Source: Acinetobacter sp. HY1485 (GTDB taxonomy: Bacteria > Pseudomonadota > Gammaproteobacteria > Pseudomonadales > Moraxellaceae). Taken from it: a stretch of 64,000 nucleotides of DNA. Shown here piece by piece: positions 18,867-28,927 of the stretch. Every line of letters starts with the position of its first letter. The first letter of the stretch is position 1. The notes under the pieces were generated by a model. The model saw nothing but the letters and a program-made list of their open reading frames with translations. It ran no database searches and was not told the origin of the DNA. The stretch is from NCBI RefSeq assembly GCF_027568475.1, contig NZ_JANKZG010000004.1:124001-188000 (forward strand), read 5' to 3'. A program made the translations under genes and the position numbers.

Positions 18867-21800
18867 GTGATATCCACCACACCCATTGCTGATATTGAGT
18901 TTGAGGGGCTACATTGGATTGAGGCTTCGGCAGGGTCGGGCAAGACATTTACTTTGTCTGCACTGATGGTACGTATTTTTTTAGAAAAATATATGCCGAG
19001 GCAAGTGGTTGCGACGACGTTTACTCGTAAAGCTGCTGCAGAACTTAAACTGAGAATACGCAAACGTGTGAACGAAATGCGCCGTTTTTTTGATATAAGG
19101 CGGAGTCAAACAGTTGAACAAAATTTACAACAAGCAAAACAGCTCAGCGATGAGCTGGAAAGTTTACTGTTGCATAGATTTGCCGATCAAACAGGTTATG
19201 CCTCGGAACGATTACGGTTAGCATCAGAGCAATTAGATGAATTGTTTGTAGGCACGTTAGACAGTTTTAGTCAAAAACTACTGCGAGAGTTTGCCTTTGA
19301 AAGTGGTAAAATAGAACCTGCCAATTTAACAGAAGATGTCAAGTCATATACACATCAAATTATTCATGATGTATTGCGTGAATGGTTGCAAGCACAATCG
19401 CAAACACAAGTCGATTGGTTGTATCGTAGTGGCATGATTGGTTCTGTAGAGACTTACAGTAAATTGGTGTCTGACGCGTTAAATTTTAGTACAGCCAAAC
19501 TAGAAACACCCATTAAACCTGATTTAGATTTTACTCAATTTAAACGAGCACTTGAGCAGTTGGCAAGTGTGCAAAATCAAATCACAGACTTAGCACCGTA
19601 TACGCAAGGTGACTATTTTAAGTTTGTAAACAAAAAAGCATTTCCTAAAGAGAAATTTGCCACTATTTTTGCTGAGTCTATTCCAAGTTTAATTGCTCAA
19701 TTTCAGTTAAAAGGTGCAGAAGTTTTTTTTAAAGAAGGTATATGGCAAGGGGTAGAAACATTATTTTTAGACAGCAAAGGCGAACGCAGAAAAAGTTTAT
19801 TTAATAAATGTGATGATGCCATTGTTGATGCTTTTCATCAACACCCTGTGGTACAAGTTGTTGATTGTCTAATTGAGCAAAAACAAAAGCTGAGTAGCCA
19901 ACTCAAAGGTACACAAAATTATTTAAAATTTTATTTATGCCAAGAAGTTAAAAAACGTTTACCACAACTGTTACAACAAAAAAGTGAAACCACGTTTTCG
20001 CAACAAATCCGAACCCTAGCAGATGCGTTAAAAGATGAGCAAGGGCAAAAATTTGCCGAATTTGTGCAAAAGCAGTACCCACTTATTTTGGTGGATGAGT
20101 TCCAAGACACCAACCAAGACCAAGACGATATGCTTGCGAGTATTTGGCGCAATCCTAAACGCTATATGCAAGGTTGTATGATTATGGTGGGCGACCGTAA
20201 ACAAGCGATTTATGGTTTTAGAGGCGGTGACATGCTTACCTTCTTAAAAGCGCATCAAGATGTCACGCTTAAAAAAGGTAAATTTTATAACCTTATTCAT
20301 AATTATCGTACAGTAACGCCGTTGGTCGAGGTGGTCGATTTACTCTTTAGACAACAACCTAACTTTGGTGAAGATGTTGAGTATTTACCCGTACAAGCAG
20401 GGCAAAAACCGCATCCTGCTTTGATTGAAGATGGCGTAGAAAATCTCACTCCATTACGTTGGTACAAAACAGCAGAAGAGCATCAGCAAGTGGCATGGCA
20501 AATTTGTCATCTATTACAAAAAGCACAACAAAACCGTTTGATGGTGGGTACATCACCCATTATTGAAAATGATATTGCGGTACTGTCTAAAAATCATGTT
20601 GGTTTAGATAAAGTGCAATATTATTTAGAGCGTTTAGGTATTCGGGTGAATCGTCCTGCTAAACGCAGTGTGTTTGATAGTACGATTGCCCAGGATGTTG
20701 CCGCAGTTTTAACCGCAATCATGCATCCATTTGATGAAGCCAAAATCAAGCGGGCTTTACTCAGCCGTATGTTAGGTTTTAATCTAGCAAAATTACAAGA
20801 TTTAGAAAAACAAGCCGATGGACTGAGCAAGTACATTACTATTTTTGATGAAGTACGTGAAATGTGGTTTGAACGTAACTTCTTAAGCGCATGGCAATAT
20901 TGTTTAAAGTGCTTTGATGTATGGCAAACTGCAGTGGCAAGTAAAAGCCGAGACAACGAGCGCACAGTGGTTAATTTACGCCATCTGACAGAGTTATTAA
21001 GTCAACATAGTACGCATTACCAAGGACCACAGAATTTATACCAGTGGTATTTCAAACAGCTTGCTTCACCAAGTGAGCGCGAGTGGGAATTAGAGCGTAA
21101 ATTGTCTGATGAAGCAGGCGTACAGTTGATGACGATTCATCAATCGAAAGGTTTAGAGTTTAAAATTGTGTTTTTATTAGGTGCAGATGCTTCATTTAAA
21201 GAACAAGAAAAAACCCTGAACTTTTCAAGTGTAATAAATGAACAGCAACAGCATGAACGAATTTTAGAAATTAATGACAAAGAAAATTTAAAAGAAGAAG
21301 CCTTAAAACAACACCAAGAACGTGCAGAGGCAGAACAGCATCGACTTTGGTATGTGGCACTTACCCGTGCAAGCCACCGTGTATATGCCATGTTAAGTGA
21401 AAAATTTGCAAGCTCTACCACAGGTTTAGCCTTTTGGTTAAATGCTCAAGGCAATTTTAGCCATGTGGCAAGCAGTGATGAATTAGAGGTTCAACAGCCT
21501 TTAATGTATCAAACTCAACAGCAACAAATAGTTGTTTTAGATGCACTTGCTTTACCAAATCAGCGATTTTATCCAAGATTAAAAACAAGTTTTACAGCAC
21601 TCGCTCAGCACTTAAATCGTCGTCAGGCATTAGATTTATTAGCAGAGCAACAGCAACATACCGAGCTAACAGACGATGAAACCGATATACCTGTTTTAAC
21701 ACCGACATCAATAGGTGAAAAAATTACGTGGATTGCACAACATTTCCCAATGGGCAAACAAGCAGGTAATTTTTTACACGAAATTTTTGAGCATCTTGAT

Positions 21801-22466
21801 TTTAAAGATACTACAGGGTGGGATTTAGAAATTACACGCCGTTTTAAAAATGACTATGCAAATTTACAACAACAAATTTTAGAGCAGTATACCCAAGCGC
21901 CTAATTTAATTGCCGATGTAAAAGCATGGTTGTTTGATGTGCTCAATACGCCATTACACGATGACTTTAGTTTAAGCCAACTCCAGCAAGATCATTATTT
22001 ATCAGAATTTCCTTTTTATTTGGCAATGACTGATAAGGTATTTGCGGTACAACGGATCCATCAACTTTTACAAGAGTACGATATTCATATTCCTGAATTA
22101 TACCGTGCAGAATCGGCACGCTTTTTAACGGGTGCAATTGATTTGGTATATGAGTATGAAGGTGCTTTTTATATTGCCGATTATAAAAGTAATTTTTTAG
22201 GTGACTTGCAAGTGCATTATCAAGAAACGGCACTTCAAGACAATATGACCACAAGTAGTTATTGGTTACAAGCAAGTTTGTATTTGGTGGCATTACATCG
22301 TTATTTAAAACAACAGCTTGCCAACTACGATATTGATACACATTTAGGCGGTGCAACGTATTTATATCTACGTGGTATGAATGGACAACCCGAACAAGGG
22401 GTGTGCCATTGGCGACCTGAAAGCGAATTTATTTTAAGATTAGATGCAATTTTAGGTTATATGTAA
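18867..22466 (+). CDS. recB: Exodeoxyribonuclease V subunit beta
   Basis: 3'-5' helicase and nuclease subunit of RecBCD (1199 aa; E. coli 1180). Helicase motifs: Walker A EASAGSGKTFTL (19-30), LILVDEFQDTNQDQDD, GDRKQAIYGFRGGD, MTIHQSKGLEFKIVFL and LWYVALTRASHRVYA. The C-terminal nuclease domain keeps FLHEIFEHL and GAIDLVYEYEGAFYIADYKSNFL, containing the catalytic His, two Asp and Lys. The start is GTG immediately after the recC stop, with GGAGA upstream inside recC; recD follows the TAA without a gap. Confidence 0.96.
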   Translation: MISTTPIADIEFEGLHWIEASAGSGKTFTLSALMVRIFLEKYMPRQVVATTFTRKAAAELKLRIRKRVNEMRRFFDIRRSQTVEQNLQQAKQLSDELESLLLHRFADQTGYASERLRLASEQLDELFVGTLDSFSQKLLREFAFESGKIEPANLTEDVKSYTHQIIHDVLREWLQAQSQTQVDWLYRSGMIGSVETYSKLVSDALNFSTAKLETPIKPDLDFTQFKRALEQLASVQNQITDLAPYTQGDYFKFVNKKAFPKEKFATIFAESIPSLIAQFQLKGAEVFFKEGIWQGVETLFLDSKGERRKSLFNKCDDAIVDAFHQHPVVQVVDCLIEQKQKLSSQLKGTQNYLKFYLCQEVKKRLPQLLQQKSETTFSQQIRTLADALKDEQGQKFAEFVQKQYPLILVDEFQDTNQDQDDMLASIWRNPKRYMQGCMIMVGDRKQAIYGFRGGDMLTFLKAHQDVTLKKGKFYNLIHNYRTVTPLVEVVDLLFRQQPNFGEDVEYLPVQAGQKPHPALIEDGVENLTPLRWYKTAEEHQQVAWQICHLLQKAQQNRLMVGTSPIIENDIAVLSKNHVGLDKVQYYLERLGIRVNRPAKRSVFDSTIAQDVAAVLTAIMHPFDEAKIKRALLSRMLGFNLAKLQDLEKQADGLSKYITIFDEVREMWFERNFLSAWQYCLKCFDVWQTAVASKSRDNERTVVNLRHLTELLSQHSTHYQGPQNLYQWYFKQLASPSEREWELERKLSDEAGVQLMTIHQSKGLEFKIVFLLGADASFKEQEKTLNFSSVINEQQQHERILEINDKENLKEEALKQHQERAEAEQHRLWYVALTRASHRVYAMLSEKFASSTTGLAFWLNAQGNFSHVASSDELEVQQPLMYQTQQQQIVVLDALALPNQRFYPRLKTSFTALAQHLNRRQALDLLAEQQQHTELTDDETDIPVLTPTSIGEKITWIAQHFPMGKQAGNFLHEIFEHLDFKDTTGWDLEITRRFKNDYANLQQQILEQYTQAPNLIADVKAWLFDVLNTPLHDDFSLSQLQQDHYLSEFPFYLAMTDKVFAVQRIHQLLQEYDIHIPELYRAESARFLTGAIDLVYEYEGAFYIADYKSNFLGDLQVHYQETALQDNMTTSSYWLQASLYLVALHRYLKQQLANYDIDTHLGGATYLYLRGMNGQPEQGVCHWRPESEFILRLDAILGYM

Positions 22467-22547
22467 GTGGTTGTTTTTACATCAACTGTGGAAAAAGATG
22501 GGTATAACTGTGTTGATAGGACTGTGAATAAACTTGAGGATAGTGTT

Positions 22548-24293
22548 GTGGAAAATGCGTTAGTACAAGAAAACATTCAAGAAAATGGATGGGAAAATCT
22601 GTGGGTAGAATATTTAACGCAATCGGTTGTTTTTTCAACAGAAAATGAAAAGCAACACGCACAACAACTCATACTTACTCTGTTAAATGCCATACAAAAT
22701 GGTGACAGTTGCTTACCTGTGACGAGTACACAGGCACAAGGGCTGCGCAGTTTAGTGGCTTTTGCAGAAAAAAACCACCTTGCACCCTTTGTTTTTGAAG
22801 ATAATTTACTTTATTTGTATAGATATTATGCGCTAGAGCAACGGCTTGCTCTGCAAGTGAACCGTTTAACTCAACAAATACCCAAAAGTGTGGATTCAGC
22901 TGCGTATCAAACACTTTTAAAAGATGAATTCCAACGCCAAGCCTTAAATATGGTATGTGAGCAGGGACTTAATATTATTACAGGCGGACCTGGTACGGGT
23001 AAAACCTATACACTCGCAAGAATTATTGCTGCCTTACACCATGCACAACCTAATCTTAAAATTGCCATGGCAGCACCCACAGGTAAAGCTGCACAGCGAA
23101 TGCAGGAAGCTTTACAAGCTGCTTTTTCAGACGCTACTTTAAAAGAATACGTGACACCCACGTTACAGATGCTTACGCCGATGACACTGCATCGCTTGTT
23201 GGGGATGGGGCATCAGGGTGTGGCAAAATTTAATTTAAAACAACCCTTGCCGTACGATATTGTGGTGGTTGATGAAGCCTCAATGCTTGATCTAAATTTA
23301 GCGACTTTATTGTTTGAAGCATTGCCTGATAACGCACGACTTATTTTGCTTGGCGATGCAAATCAGTTGGCATCGGTAGATGTTGGGGCTGTTTTGGCAG
23401 ATTTGCAGGCTGTATTGCAAGCTCATCATGTGAATTTAAAACATAGCCGCCGTTTTAGTGATGATGCACAAATTGGAGGTATGGCAAAATTTATTCAACA
23501 AGCAGATCATCAAACACAACTCAAAGAATTTGAACAACACGTGGTACAGCCTACTGAGCTACAACCGATTGTTTTAGAATCTGTAGAAAAAGACGCTGTA
23601 CAGCTTGAATATTTGCCACAGCATATCAAACAAGCCGAGCTTTATTTACAAAAATTATGGTACGGATTTAAGACATATAGCCAAGCTATTCTAGGATATT
23701 TAAAACAAGAGCATGGCTATGAAGAGGTACTCAAAGCATTTGATGATTACCGTATATTGACTGCCATGCGCTATGGCATGTTTGGTATTCAACAGCTTAA
23801 TCGCTATATGGAACAACAGTTGCTACAAGAAACGGTGTTATATAGTCAAAAAGCGGGTGATTGGTATGTTGGGCGTCCAGTGATAATGACCGAAAACGAC
23901 TACCAAATTGGCTTATCTAACGGTGACATAGGCATTTGTTTTTGGCATAGAACTGAACCACAGCAGTACGAGGTTTATTTTCCAAGTCTAGATAAGTGGA
24001 TGCATGCAACACGTTTACCACGCCATATTCAAACTGCATTTGCACTCACTATTCATAAATCGCAAGGGTCAGAATTTACACATACCGCAGTGGTACTAGA
24101 TAATCAAGCGCAACAACTGTTGAGTCAAGAGCTCCTCTATACAGCCATTACCCGTGCCAAAAAGGTCGTAAGTTTGTTGGTTCATCCTCAAGCACTGCAA
24201 TGCGCATTAAGTATAAAAACCAAACGTAAGAGCGGATTGATTAGAAAAATTAAAGGTAAACAGGTCTGTAGCAATTTAAATACAAAGATGTAA
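22548..24293 (+). CDS. recD: Exodeoxyribonuclease V subunit alpha
   Basis: 5'-3' SF1B helicase subunit of RecBCD. It shows Walker A ITGGPGTGKTYTLARI, VVVDEASMLDLNLATLL, ALTIHKSQGSEFTHTAVVL and LLYTAITRAKK. The reading frame is open from GTG 22467, adjoining the recB stop (608 aa). I prefer GTG 22548, which has GAGG eight bases upstream, giving 581 aa and starting close to where homology to RecD begins. The last 40 residues are basic. The stop codon sits inside a 20-bp palindrome. Confidence 0.92.
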   Translation: MENALVQENIQENGWENLWVEYLTQSVVFSTENEKQHAQQLILTLLNAIQNGDSCLPVTSTQAQGLRSLVAFAEKNHLAPFVFEDNLLYLYRYYALEQRLALQVNRLTQQIPKSVDSAAYQTLLKDEFQRQALNMVCEQGLNIITGGPGTGKTYTLARIIAALHHAQPNLKIAMAAPTGKAAQRMQEALQAAFSDATLKEYVTPTLQMLTPMTLHRLLGMGHQGVAKFNLKQPLPYDIVVVDEASMLDLNLATLLFEALPDNARLILLGDANQLASVDVGAVLADLQAVLQAHHVNLKHSRRFSDDAQIGGMAKFIQQADHQTQLKEFEQHVVQPTELQPIVLESVEKDAVQLEYLPQHIKQAELYLQKLWYGFKTYSQAILGYLKQEHGYEEVLKAFDDYRILTAMRYGMFGIQQLNRYMEQQLLQETVLYSQKAGDWYVGRPVIMTENDYQIGLSNGDIGICFWHRTEPQQYEVYFPSLDKWMHATRLPRHIQTAFALTIHKSQGSEFTHTAVVLDNQAQQLLSQELLYTAITRAKKVVSLLVHPQALQCALSIKTKRKSGLIRKIKGKQVCSNLNTKM

Positions 24294-24307
24294 GCAATTG
24301 CTTACAT
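24288..24307. repeat. 20-bp perfect palindrome over the recD stop
   Basis: ATGTAAGCAATTGCTTACAT reads identically on both strands and includes the recD TAA (24291-24293). No T run follows, so it does not look like a terminator. Its half, GATGTAAG/CTTACATC, recurs at 24358-24365 (inverted) and 24448-24455. Confidence 0.75.
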
Positions 24308-24524
24308 AAGATCAAGACATTAACGCATAGTAGGGCAAATCTTTTTTTGAGAAGATACTTACATCAAATAAGCTTAGTCAGGAAGACGAAAGCAACAAAG
24401 TCGCGCTAACGATAATAATAATGTCTGAAGGGCAGCGAACTTACAAAGATGTAAGTAACAGAGAAGAAATTTACAGCCGCTAAGCCTTGTAGTTTTGGGA
24501 GAGACTACAGGGCTTTTTTATTTT
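24308..24524 (+). ncRNA. Candidate small RNA or attenuated leader A
   Basis: About 220 bp without a plausible ORF, ending in a strong intrinsic terminator. It contains CTTACATC (24358-24365), then ACTTAC-AAAGAT-GTAAGT as a hairpin (24440-24456), so that alternative pairings with the recD-end palindrome are possible. TACAAAGATGTAAG occurs at 24281-24294 and again at 24442-24455. I do not recognise a known RNA family. The 5' end is not defined. Confidence 0.4.
24483..24524 (+). terminator. Strong intrinsic terminator A
   Basis: An 11-bp stem with one G-U pair (24483-24493 with 24504-24514), a 10-nt loop, then TTTTTTATTTT. It lies 190 bp after recD and ends either the rec transcript or a separate small RNA. 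Confidence 0.88.
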
Positions 24525-24714
24525 AACTGTAAATAGTAGAACTACTGTTCCAAAATATCCAATCCAGTAGATAAAAAATTTAAAGATTAAATCTTGGTCA
24601 AAATAAATTAATTGATAGGGAAATTTTTTAAGTTACTTAAAAAATAAATACTTATCTCATCTTATTAAAATGTGAATAAAATATGTACGAAAATGCTCAC
24701 ATAGATAGAGGTCA

Positions 24715-24864
24715 ATTGCTCTATTTTAAATAAAGCAATCAGGGCAATATAACTTTCGCAGGACAGAACAAAAAAAGTAAAAATAATAGCGAAGCGAGTC
24801 GCTGGTATAAATCAAAGAATAATAATATAGCGCATGAAAGCCCAAAGAAATTTGGGCTTTTTTT
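24715..24864 (+). ncRNA. Candidate small RNA B upstream of rpsO
   Basis: A second non-coding unit, ending in its own terminator. It starts with a 25-bp near-perfect palindrome (24715-24739, ATTGCT...AGCAAT), has an AGCGA/TCGCT hairpin (24788-24803) and ends at the GAAA-loop terminator. An A-rich single-stranded-looking stretch (24768-24787) resembles a protein- or Hfq-binding segment. It could be a small RNA or only leader sequence; the start is not defined. Confidence 0.4.
24837..24864 (+). terminator. Strong intrinsic terminator B
   Basis: AAAGCCCAAA (24837-24846) pairs with TTTGGGCTTT (24851-24860) around a GAAA tetraloop, followed by more T residues. It isolates rpsO from upstream transcription. 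Confidence 0.92.
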
Positions 24865-24876
24865 ATTGGGTAATTT

Positions 24877-24905
24877 TTGCAATTTCACCATTTTTCACTT
24901 AATAT
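24877..24905 (+). promoter_or_regulatory. rpsO promoter
   Basis: TTGCAA (24877-24882), a 17-nt spacer and TAATAT (24900-24905), about 90 bp before the rpsO start and directly after terminator B. This is a good sigma70 match. Confidence 0.65.
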
Positions 24906-24995
24906 AACCATTGCTGTAGTGATGCACGGCAGTCAATTTTTATAAATTGATTTATATCAGATTCATTAATTTTATAAGCATCTCGGAGAAATCGA

Positions 24996-25265
24996 ATGGC
25001 TTTAACTAACCAAGACCGCGCTGACATCATCGCTAAATTTGCTCGTGCAGAAAACGACACTGGTTCTCCAGAAGTACAGGTTGCTTTATTGTCTGCTCAA
25101 ATCAATGATTTACAGTCACACTTTAAAGCTCATAAACACGACCACCATAGCCGTCGCGGTTTAATCCGTATGGTTAACCAACGTCGTAAATTACTTGACT
25201 ACTTAAATGGTAAAGACCATGGTCGTTATGTAGCGTTAATTGGTGCTTTAGGTTTACGTCGTTAA
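24996..25265 (+). CDS. rpsO: 30S ribosomal protein S15
   Basis: Primary 16S rRNA-binding protein of the small-subunit platform. It is 89 aa, the usual length, with the family segments [21 protein letters not shown] (~23-43) and [24 protein letters not shown] sits six bases before the ATG. It is followed by pnp in the conserved rpsO-pnp order. In E. coli S15 represses its own mRNA through a leader pseudoknot; the ~80-nt leader here could allow something similar, but I cannot demonstrate it. Confidence 0.98.
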   Translation: MALTNQDRADIIAKFARAENDTGSPEVQVALLSAQINDLQSHFKAHKHDHHSRRGLIRMVNQRRKLLDYLNGKDHGRYVALIGALGLRR

Positions 25266-25335
25266 TTCGATTTAACCGCATGTTTTCGGCATTGCTGAAA
25301 ATAAAGCAGGGCTTAGTGTATTGCTAAGTCATCTA

Positions 25336-25363
25336 GAAGGGGCGAATGTTCGCTCCTTCTTTG
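25336..25363 (+). promoter_or_regulatory. Hairpin between rpsO and pnp
   Basis: GAAGGGGCGAA (25336-25346) pairs with TTCGCTCCTTC (25349-25359) with one G-U pair, followed by TTTG. In E. coli this intercistronic region carries a partial terminator and the RNase III site through which PNPase autoregulates; this stem is in the same place. Role inferred. Confidence 0.6.
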
Positions 25364-25464
25364 TGTGTAAACTCTAGTGAGCTTGGGCTTCTAAGCTTTG
25401 CCATTTACATGTGTGAATGCAAACCTTAGGGGTCGCCACTAGAATAAAAGATAGGAAAAATAAT

Positions 25465-27594
25465 ATGTCGATGTTTAATATCGTTCGTAAAGAATTTCAA
25501 TTTGGTCAACAGCAAGTTGTTTTAGAAACAGGTCGTGTTGCACGTCAAGCAAACTCTGTTTTAGTGACAATGGGTGGTGTGTCTGTACTCGTGGCTGTGG
25601 TTGCTCAACCAACAGCGAAATCAGGTCAAGACTTTTTCCCACTAACTGTAAACTACCAAGAAAAACAATATGCAGCAGGTCGTATTCCAGGTGGTTACGG
25701 TAAGCGTGAAGGTCGTGCATCTGAAGCAGAAACACTAATTTCTCGTTTAATTGACCGTCCAATTCGTCCGTTATTTCCAGAAGGTTACTATAACGAAGTA
25801 CAAGTAACAGCAAGCGTTATCTCTTCTGATAAAACAATGGATGCAGATATTGCTGCAATGCTAGGTACATCTGCTGCACTTGCAATTTCAGATACGCCAT
25901 TTAATGGTCCTATTGGTGCTGCACGTGTTGGTTTAATTAACGGTGAATACGTTCTTAACCCAAATCATGAGCAAATTGCACAGTCAGACCTAGACTTAGT
26001 GGTTGCAGGTACAGAAACAGCTGTATTGATGGTTGAGTCTGAAGCAAAAGAGCTTTCAGAAGACCAAATGTTAGGTGCTGTATTGTATGGTCACGACGAA
26101 ATGCAAGTGGCGATTCAAGCAATCAACGAATTTGCTGCAGCAGTTGGCGTACAACGTAGTGAATGGTCTGCGCCAACACACAACGAAGAGTTACGTGCAA
26201 AATTAAAAGAAGCATTTGAAGCAAAAATTTCTGAAGCATACACAATTGCGGTTAAACAAGATCGTTATGCAGCATTAGGTGCTTTATATGATGAAGCTGT
26301 AGCGCAGTTTGTACCTGAAGAAGACGAAGCAGGTATTGCAGACGAAGTTAACTACTTATTTGACGATTTAAAATACCGTACTGTACGTGACAACATTTTG
26401 TCTGGTAAGCCACGTATCGATGGTCGTGATACTAAAACTGTACGTGCGTTAGACGTTCAAGTGGGTGTTTTAGAGCGTACACACGGTTCTGCATTATTTA
26501 CGCGTGGTGAAACTCAGGCGTTAGTAACAACGACTTTGGGTAACACGCGTGATGCGTTAATGGTAGATACATTAGCGGGTACAAAAACTGACAACTTCAT
26601 GTTGCACTACAACTTCCCTGCATACTCTGTAGGTGAGACAGGTCGTGAGTCTGGTCCTAAGCGTCGTGAAATTGGTCATGGTCGTTTGGCACGCCGTGGT
26701 GTACAAGCTGTACTTCCACCAATCGACCGTTTCCCATATGTAATCCGTATTGTGTCTGATATTACAGAGTCAAACGGTTCTTCTTCTATGGCATCAGTAT
26801 GTGGTGCATCACTTTCTCTTATGGACGCAGGTGTACCATTAAAAGCACCAGTTGCAGGTATTGCAATGGGTCTAGTAAAAGAAGGCGAGCGTTTTGCTGT
26901 ATTGTCTGACATCTTAGGTGATGAAGATCATTTAGGTGATATGGACTTTAAAGTAGCAGGTTCTGCAAACGGTATTACTGCACTTCAAATGGATATCAAA
27001 ATTGAAGGCATCACTGAAGAAATCATGGAAGTGGCATTAAACCAAGCGTTTGCTGGTCGTATGCATATTTTAAATGAAATGAACAAAGTGATTTCTCGTG
27101 CGCGTCCAGAAATTAATGCACATGCACCAACGTTTGAAGTAATCAGCATTAATCCTGATAAAATCCGTGATGTAATTGGTAAAGGTGGTGCAACCATCCG
27201 TCAAATTACAGAAGAAACAAAAGCAGCGATTGATATTGAAGACAACGGTACAGTACGTGTATTTGGTGAGTCTAAAGCAGCAGCGAAAGCAGCAATTGCA
27301 AAAATCCAAGCGTTAACAGCAGAAATTGAACCAGGTAAAATTTACGTGGGTAAAGTAATCCGTATTGTTGAATTTGGTGCATTTGTAAACATTATGCCAG
27401 GTACTGATGGTTTACTTCACATTTCTCAAATTTCGAACGAGCGTATTGCCAACGTTGCAGACGTTTTAACGGAAGGTCAAGAAGTGAAAGTACAAGTACA
27501 AGACGTCGATAACCGTGGTCGTATTAAATTGAGCATGAAAGACGTTGCACAGCAAGAAGAAGCGTCAGCAGCAGTTGCACCAGCAGCTGAATAA
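25465..27594 (+). CDS. pnp: Polyribonucleotide nucleotidyltransferase (PNPase)
   Basis: Phosphorolytic 3'-5' exoribonuclease of the RNA degradosome. Two RNase PH domains surround an alpha-helical linker, followed by a KH domain ([20 protein letters not shown], ~560-580) and an S1 domain ([20 protein letters not shown], ~625-645). ATG 25465 with AGGAA eight bases upstream gives 709 aa; the frame is open 16 codons further up, but those lack family similarity. The sequence is highly codon-optimised compared with its neighbours, as expected for an abundant protein. Confidence 0.97.
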   Translation: MSMFNIVRKEFQFGQQQVVLETGRVARQANSVLVTMGGVSVLVAVVAQPTAKSGQDFFPLTVNYQEKQYAAGRIPGGYGKREGRASEAETLISRLIDRPIRPLFPEGYYNEVQVTASVISSDKTMDADIAAMLGTSAALAISDTPFNGPIGAARVGLINGEYVLNPNHEQIAQSDLDLVVAGTETAVLMVESEAKELSEDQMLGAVLYGHDEMQVAIQAINEFAAAVGVQRSEWSAPTHNEELRAKLKEAFEAKISEAYTIAVKQDRYAALGALYDEAVAQFVPEEDEAGIADEVNYLFDDLKYRTVRDNILSGKPRIDGRDTKTVRALDVQVGVLERTHGSALFTRGETQALVTTTLGNTRDALMVDTLAGTKTDNFMLHYNFPAYSVGETGRESGPKRREIGHGRLARRGVQAVLPPIDRFPYVIRIVSDITESNGSSSMASVCGASLSLMDAGVPLKAPVAGIAMGLVKEGERFAVLSDILGDEDHLGDMDFKVAGSANGITALQMDIKIEGITEEIMEVALNQAFAGRMHILNEMNKVISRARPEINAHAPTFEVISINPDKIRDVIGKGGATIRQITEETKAAIDIEDNGTVRVFGESKAAAKAAIAKIQALTAEIEPGKIYVGKVIRIVEFGAFVNIMPGTDGLLHISQISNERIANVADVLTEGQEVKVQVQDVDNRGRIKLSMKDVAQQEEASAAVAPAAE

Positions 27595-27610
27595 TTGTTG
27601 ATTTAAAGAA

Positions 27611-27635
27611 AAGCTCGCTTTATGCGGGCTTTTTT
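27611..27635 (+). terminator. pnp terminator
   Basis: AAGCTCGC (27611-27618) pairs with GCGGGCTT (27624-27631, one G-U), loop TTTAT, then a T run, 17 bp after the pnp stop. Confidence 0.88.
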
Positions 27636-27673
27636 GTGGCATCATAAAAATAAAGACAAATTGATGATGGGTT

Positions 27674-28894
27674 ATGCAAGTTTACTATTTTTACCGCCAC
27701 GCTCAAGAAAACCATATTTTTGTAACGACCGAAGAAAACACGACACATCATCTTTTATTTTTATGGGTAGATAGTCTAAGAGAGGATGTCATTGGACACA
27801 GCGACCAATGGCAAGAAAAAATAAAACAACTGACTAATATTTCAATTAATGAATTTCATATTTTAGATATTTTAAATTTAGAGCACCCTTGTGCATTTGA
27901 TGCCATGGAGAATTATGACAGCTTGATTTTTCGTAAGCTGATTACGCCAGAAGATCATATTAATTTAGAAACAGAAAAAAGCTTAGAACAACATAACAGT
28001 GAATTTGGTTTAGTGACTACCCCTGTTAATTTTATTATTGCACCACATGCGTTAATTACGGTAAGTGAACGGGGTAATAAATCAGTTGAGATGTATTTAG
28101 AACGCTTGGAAGGCACACTTAAGAAGCCAACCAAAGAACAAAACCGTATGCGTAAATTGCCGAATACGCCCCTCAATTTAACGATGCGTCTTTTAAACAA
28201 TATTATTGATGATTATTTAGGGTTACGTGTGCCATTAACACGCCGTGTAGAATATTGGCAAACCGAACTATTACAACGTAGTCATTCTTTTAAAAAATGG
28301 CAACCATTGTTACAAGAAAACATGGCATTTCAGCAAGTTGAAAATTTGTGTGAAGAACAAATTGAGGTACTTCAAGAACTCAGAGATGAGGTGGTAGAAG
28401 ATTATCATCATTTAACAGATCAGAAAAAAACAGAATCTTTAGATTTAATTTTAGTGCGGTTAAACGATTTGGTGAGCCATATAGAACGTATCCAAAAACA
28501 TACGTCACGTTTAAGAAGTTCTATTCAATCTGCGATAGATTTACATTTTTCTGCTATTTCAAACCAAACCAATGAAAATATGCGAATTTTAGCCATCATT
28601 ACCGCAGTCTTTGCACCTTTAACTTTGCTTACAGGCATTTATGGTATGAACTTTGAGTTTATTCCTGGGCTGAAATCGCCACAAGGTTTTTGGATGATGT
28701 TAATTGCTATGCTTATTTGTACAGTATTACTCATTGTTTATTTTTATCGTCGTCATTTGGTAGGGCGTGGCAAAAAAAGTGTAATTGATATGTTGTCACA
28801 ATCGCATCATCAGAAAAATATTAATATTTTCTCATTTGTGGATATGCAACCGATCAAAAAAGGCATGGAAAAAATAACAAATAGAAAAAATTAA
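27674..28894 (+). CDS. CorA-family divalent-cation transporter
   Basis: Inner-membrane Mg2+-type channel protein, 406 aa. A long cytoplasmic N-terminal domain with helical segments is followed by two C-terminal membrane helices. The first ends in the family-defining GMN (LLTGIYGMNFEF, ~327-338), and the second is FWMMLIAMLICTVLLIVYFY. The loop after GMN is hydrophobic/neutral rather than strongly acidic. The N-terminal domain is longer than in E. coli CorA (316 aa). Mg2+, Co2+ or Zn2+ specificity cannot be told from sequence. Confidence 0.85.
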   Translation: MQVYYFYRHAQENHIFVTTEENTTHHLLFLWVDSLREDVIGHSDQWQEKIKQLTNISINEFHILDILNLEHPCAFDAMENYDSLIFRKLITPEDHINLETEKSLEQHNSEFGLVTTPVNFIIAPHALITVSERGNKSVEMYLERLEGTLKKPTKEQNRMRKLPNTPLNLTMRLLNNIIDDYLGLRVPLTRRVEYWQTELLQRSHSFKKWQPLLQENMAFQQVENLCEEQIEVLQELRDEVVEDYHHLTDQKKTESLDLILVRLNDLVSHIERIQKHTSRLRSSIQSAIDLHFSAISNQTNENMRILAIITAVFAPLTLLTGIYGMNFEFIPGLKSPQGFWMMLIAMLICTVLLIVYFYRRHLVGRGKKSVIDMLSQSHHQKNINIFSFVDMQPIKKGMEKITNRKN

Positions 28895-28924
28895 AAAAGC
28901 CAAAGCAAGTGCTCTGGCTTCTTA
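28893..28924. terminator. Bidirectional terminator between convergent genes
   Basis: AAGCCAAAGC (28897-28906) pairs with GCTCTGGCTT (28911-28920) with one internal mismatch, with an A run before and CTT after. It is shared by the corA-like gene and the receptor gene. Confidence 0.65.
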
Positions 28925-28927
28925 AAC

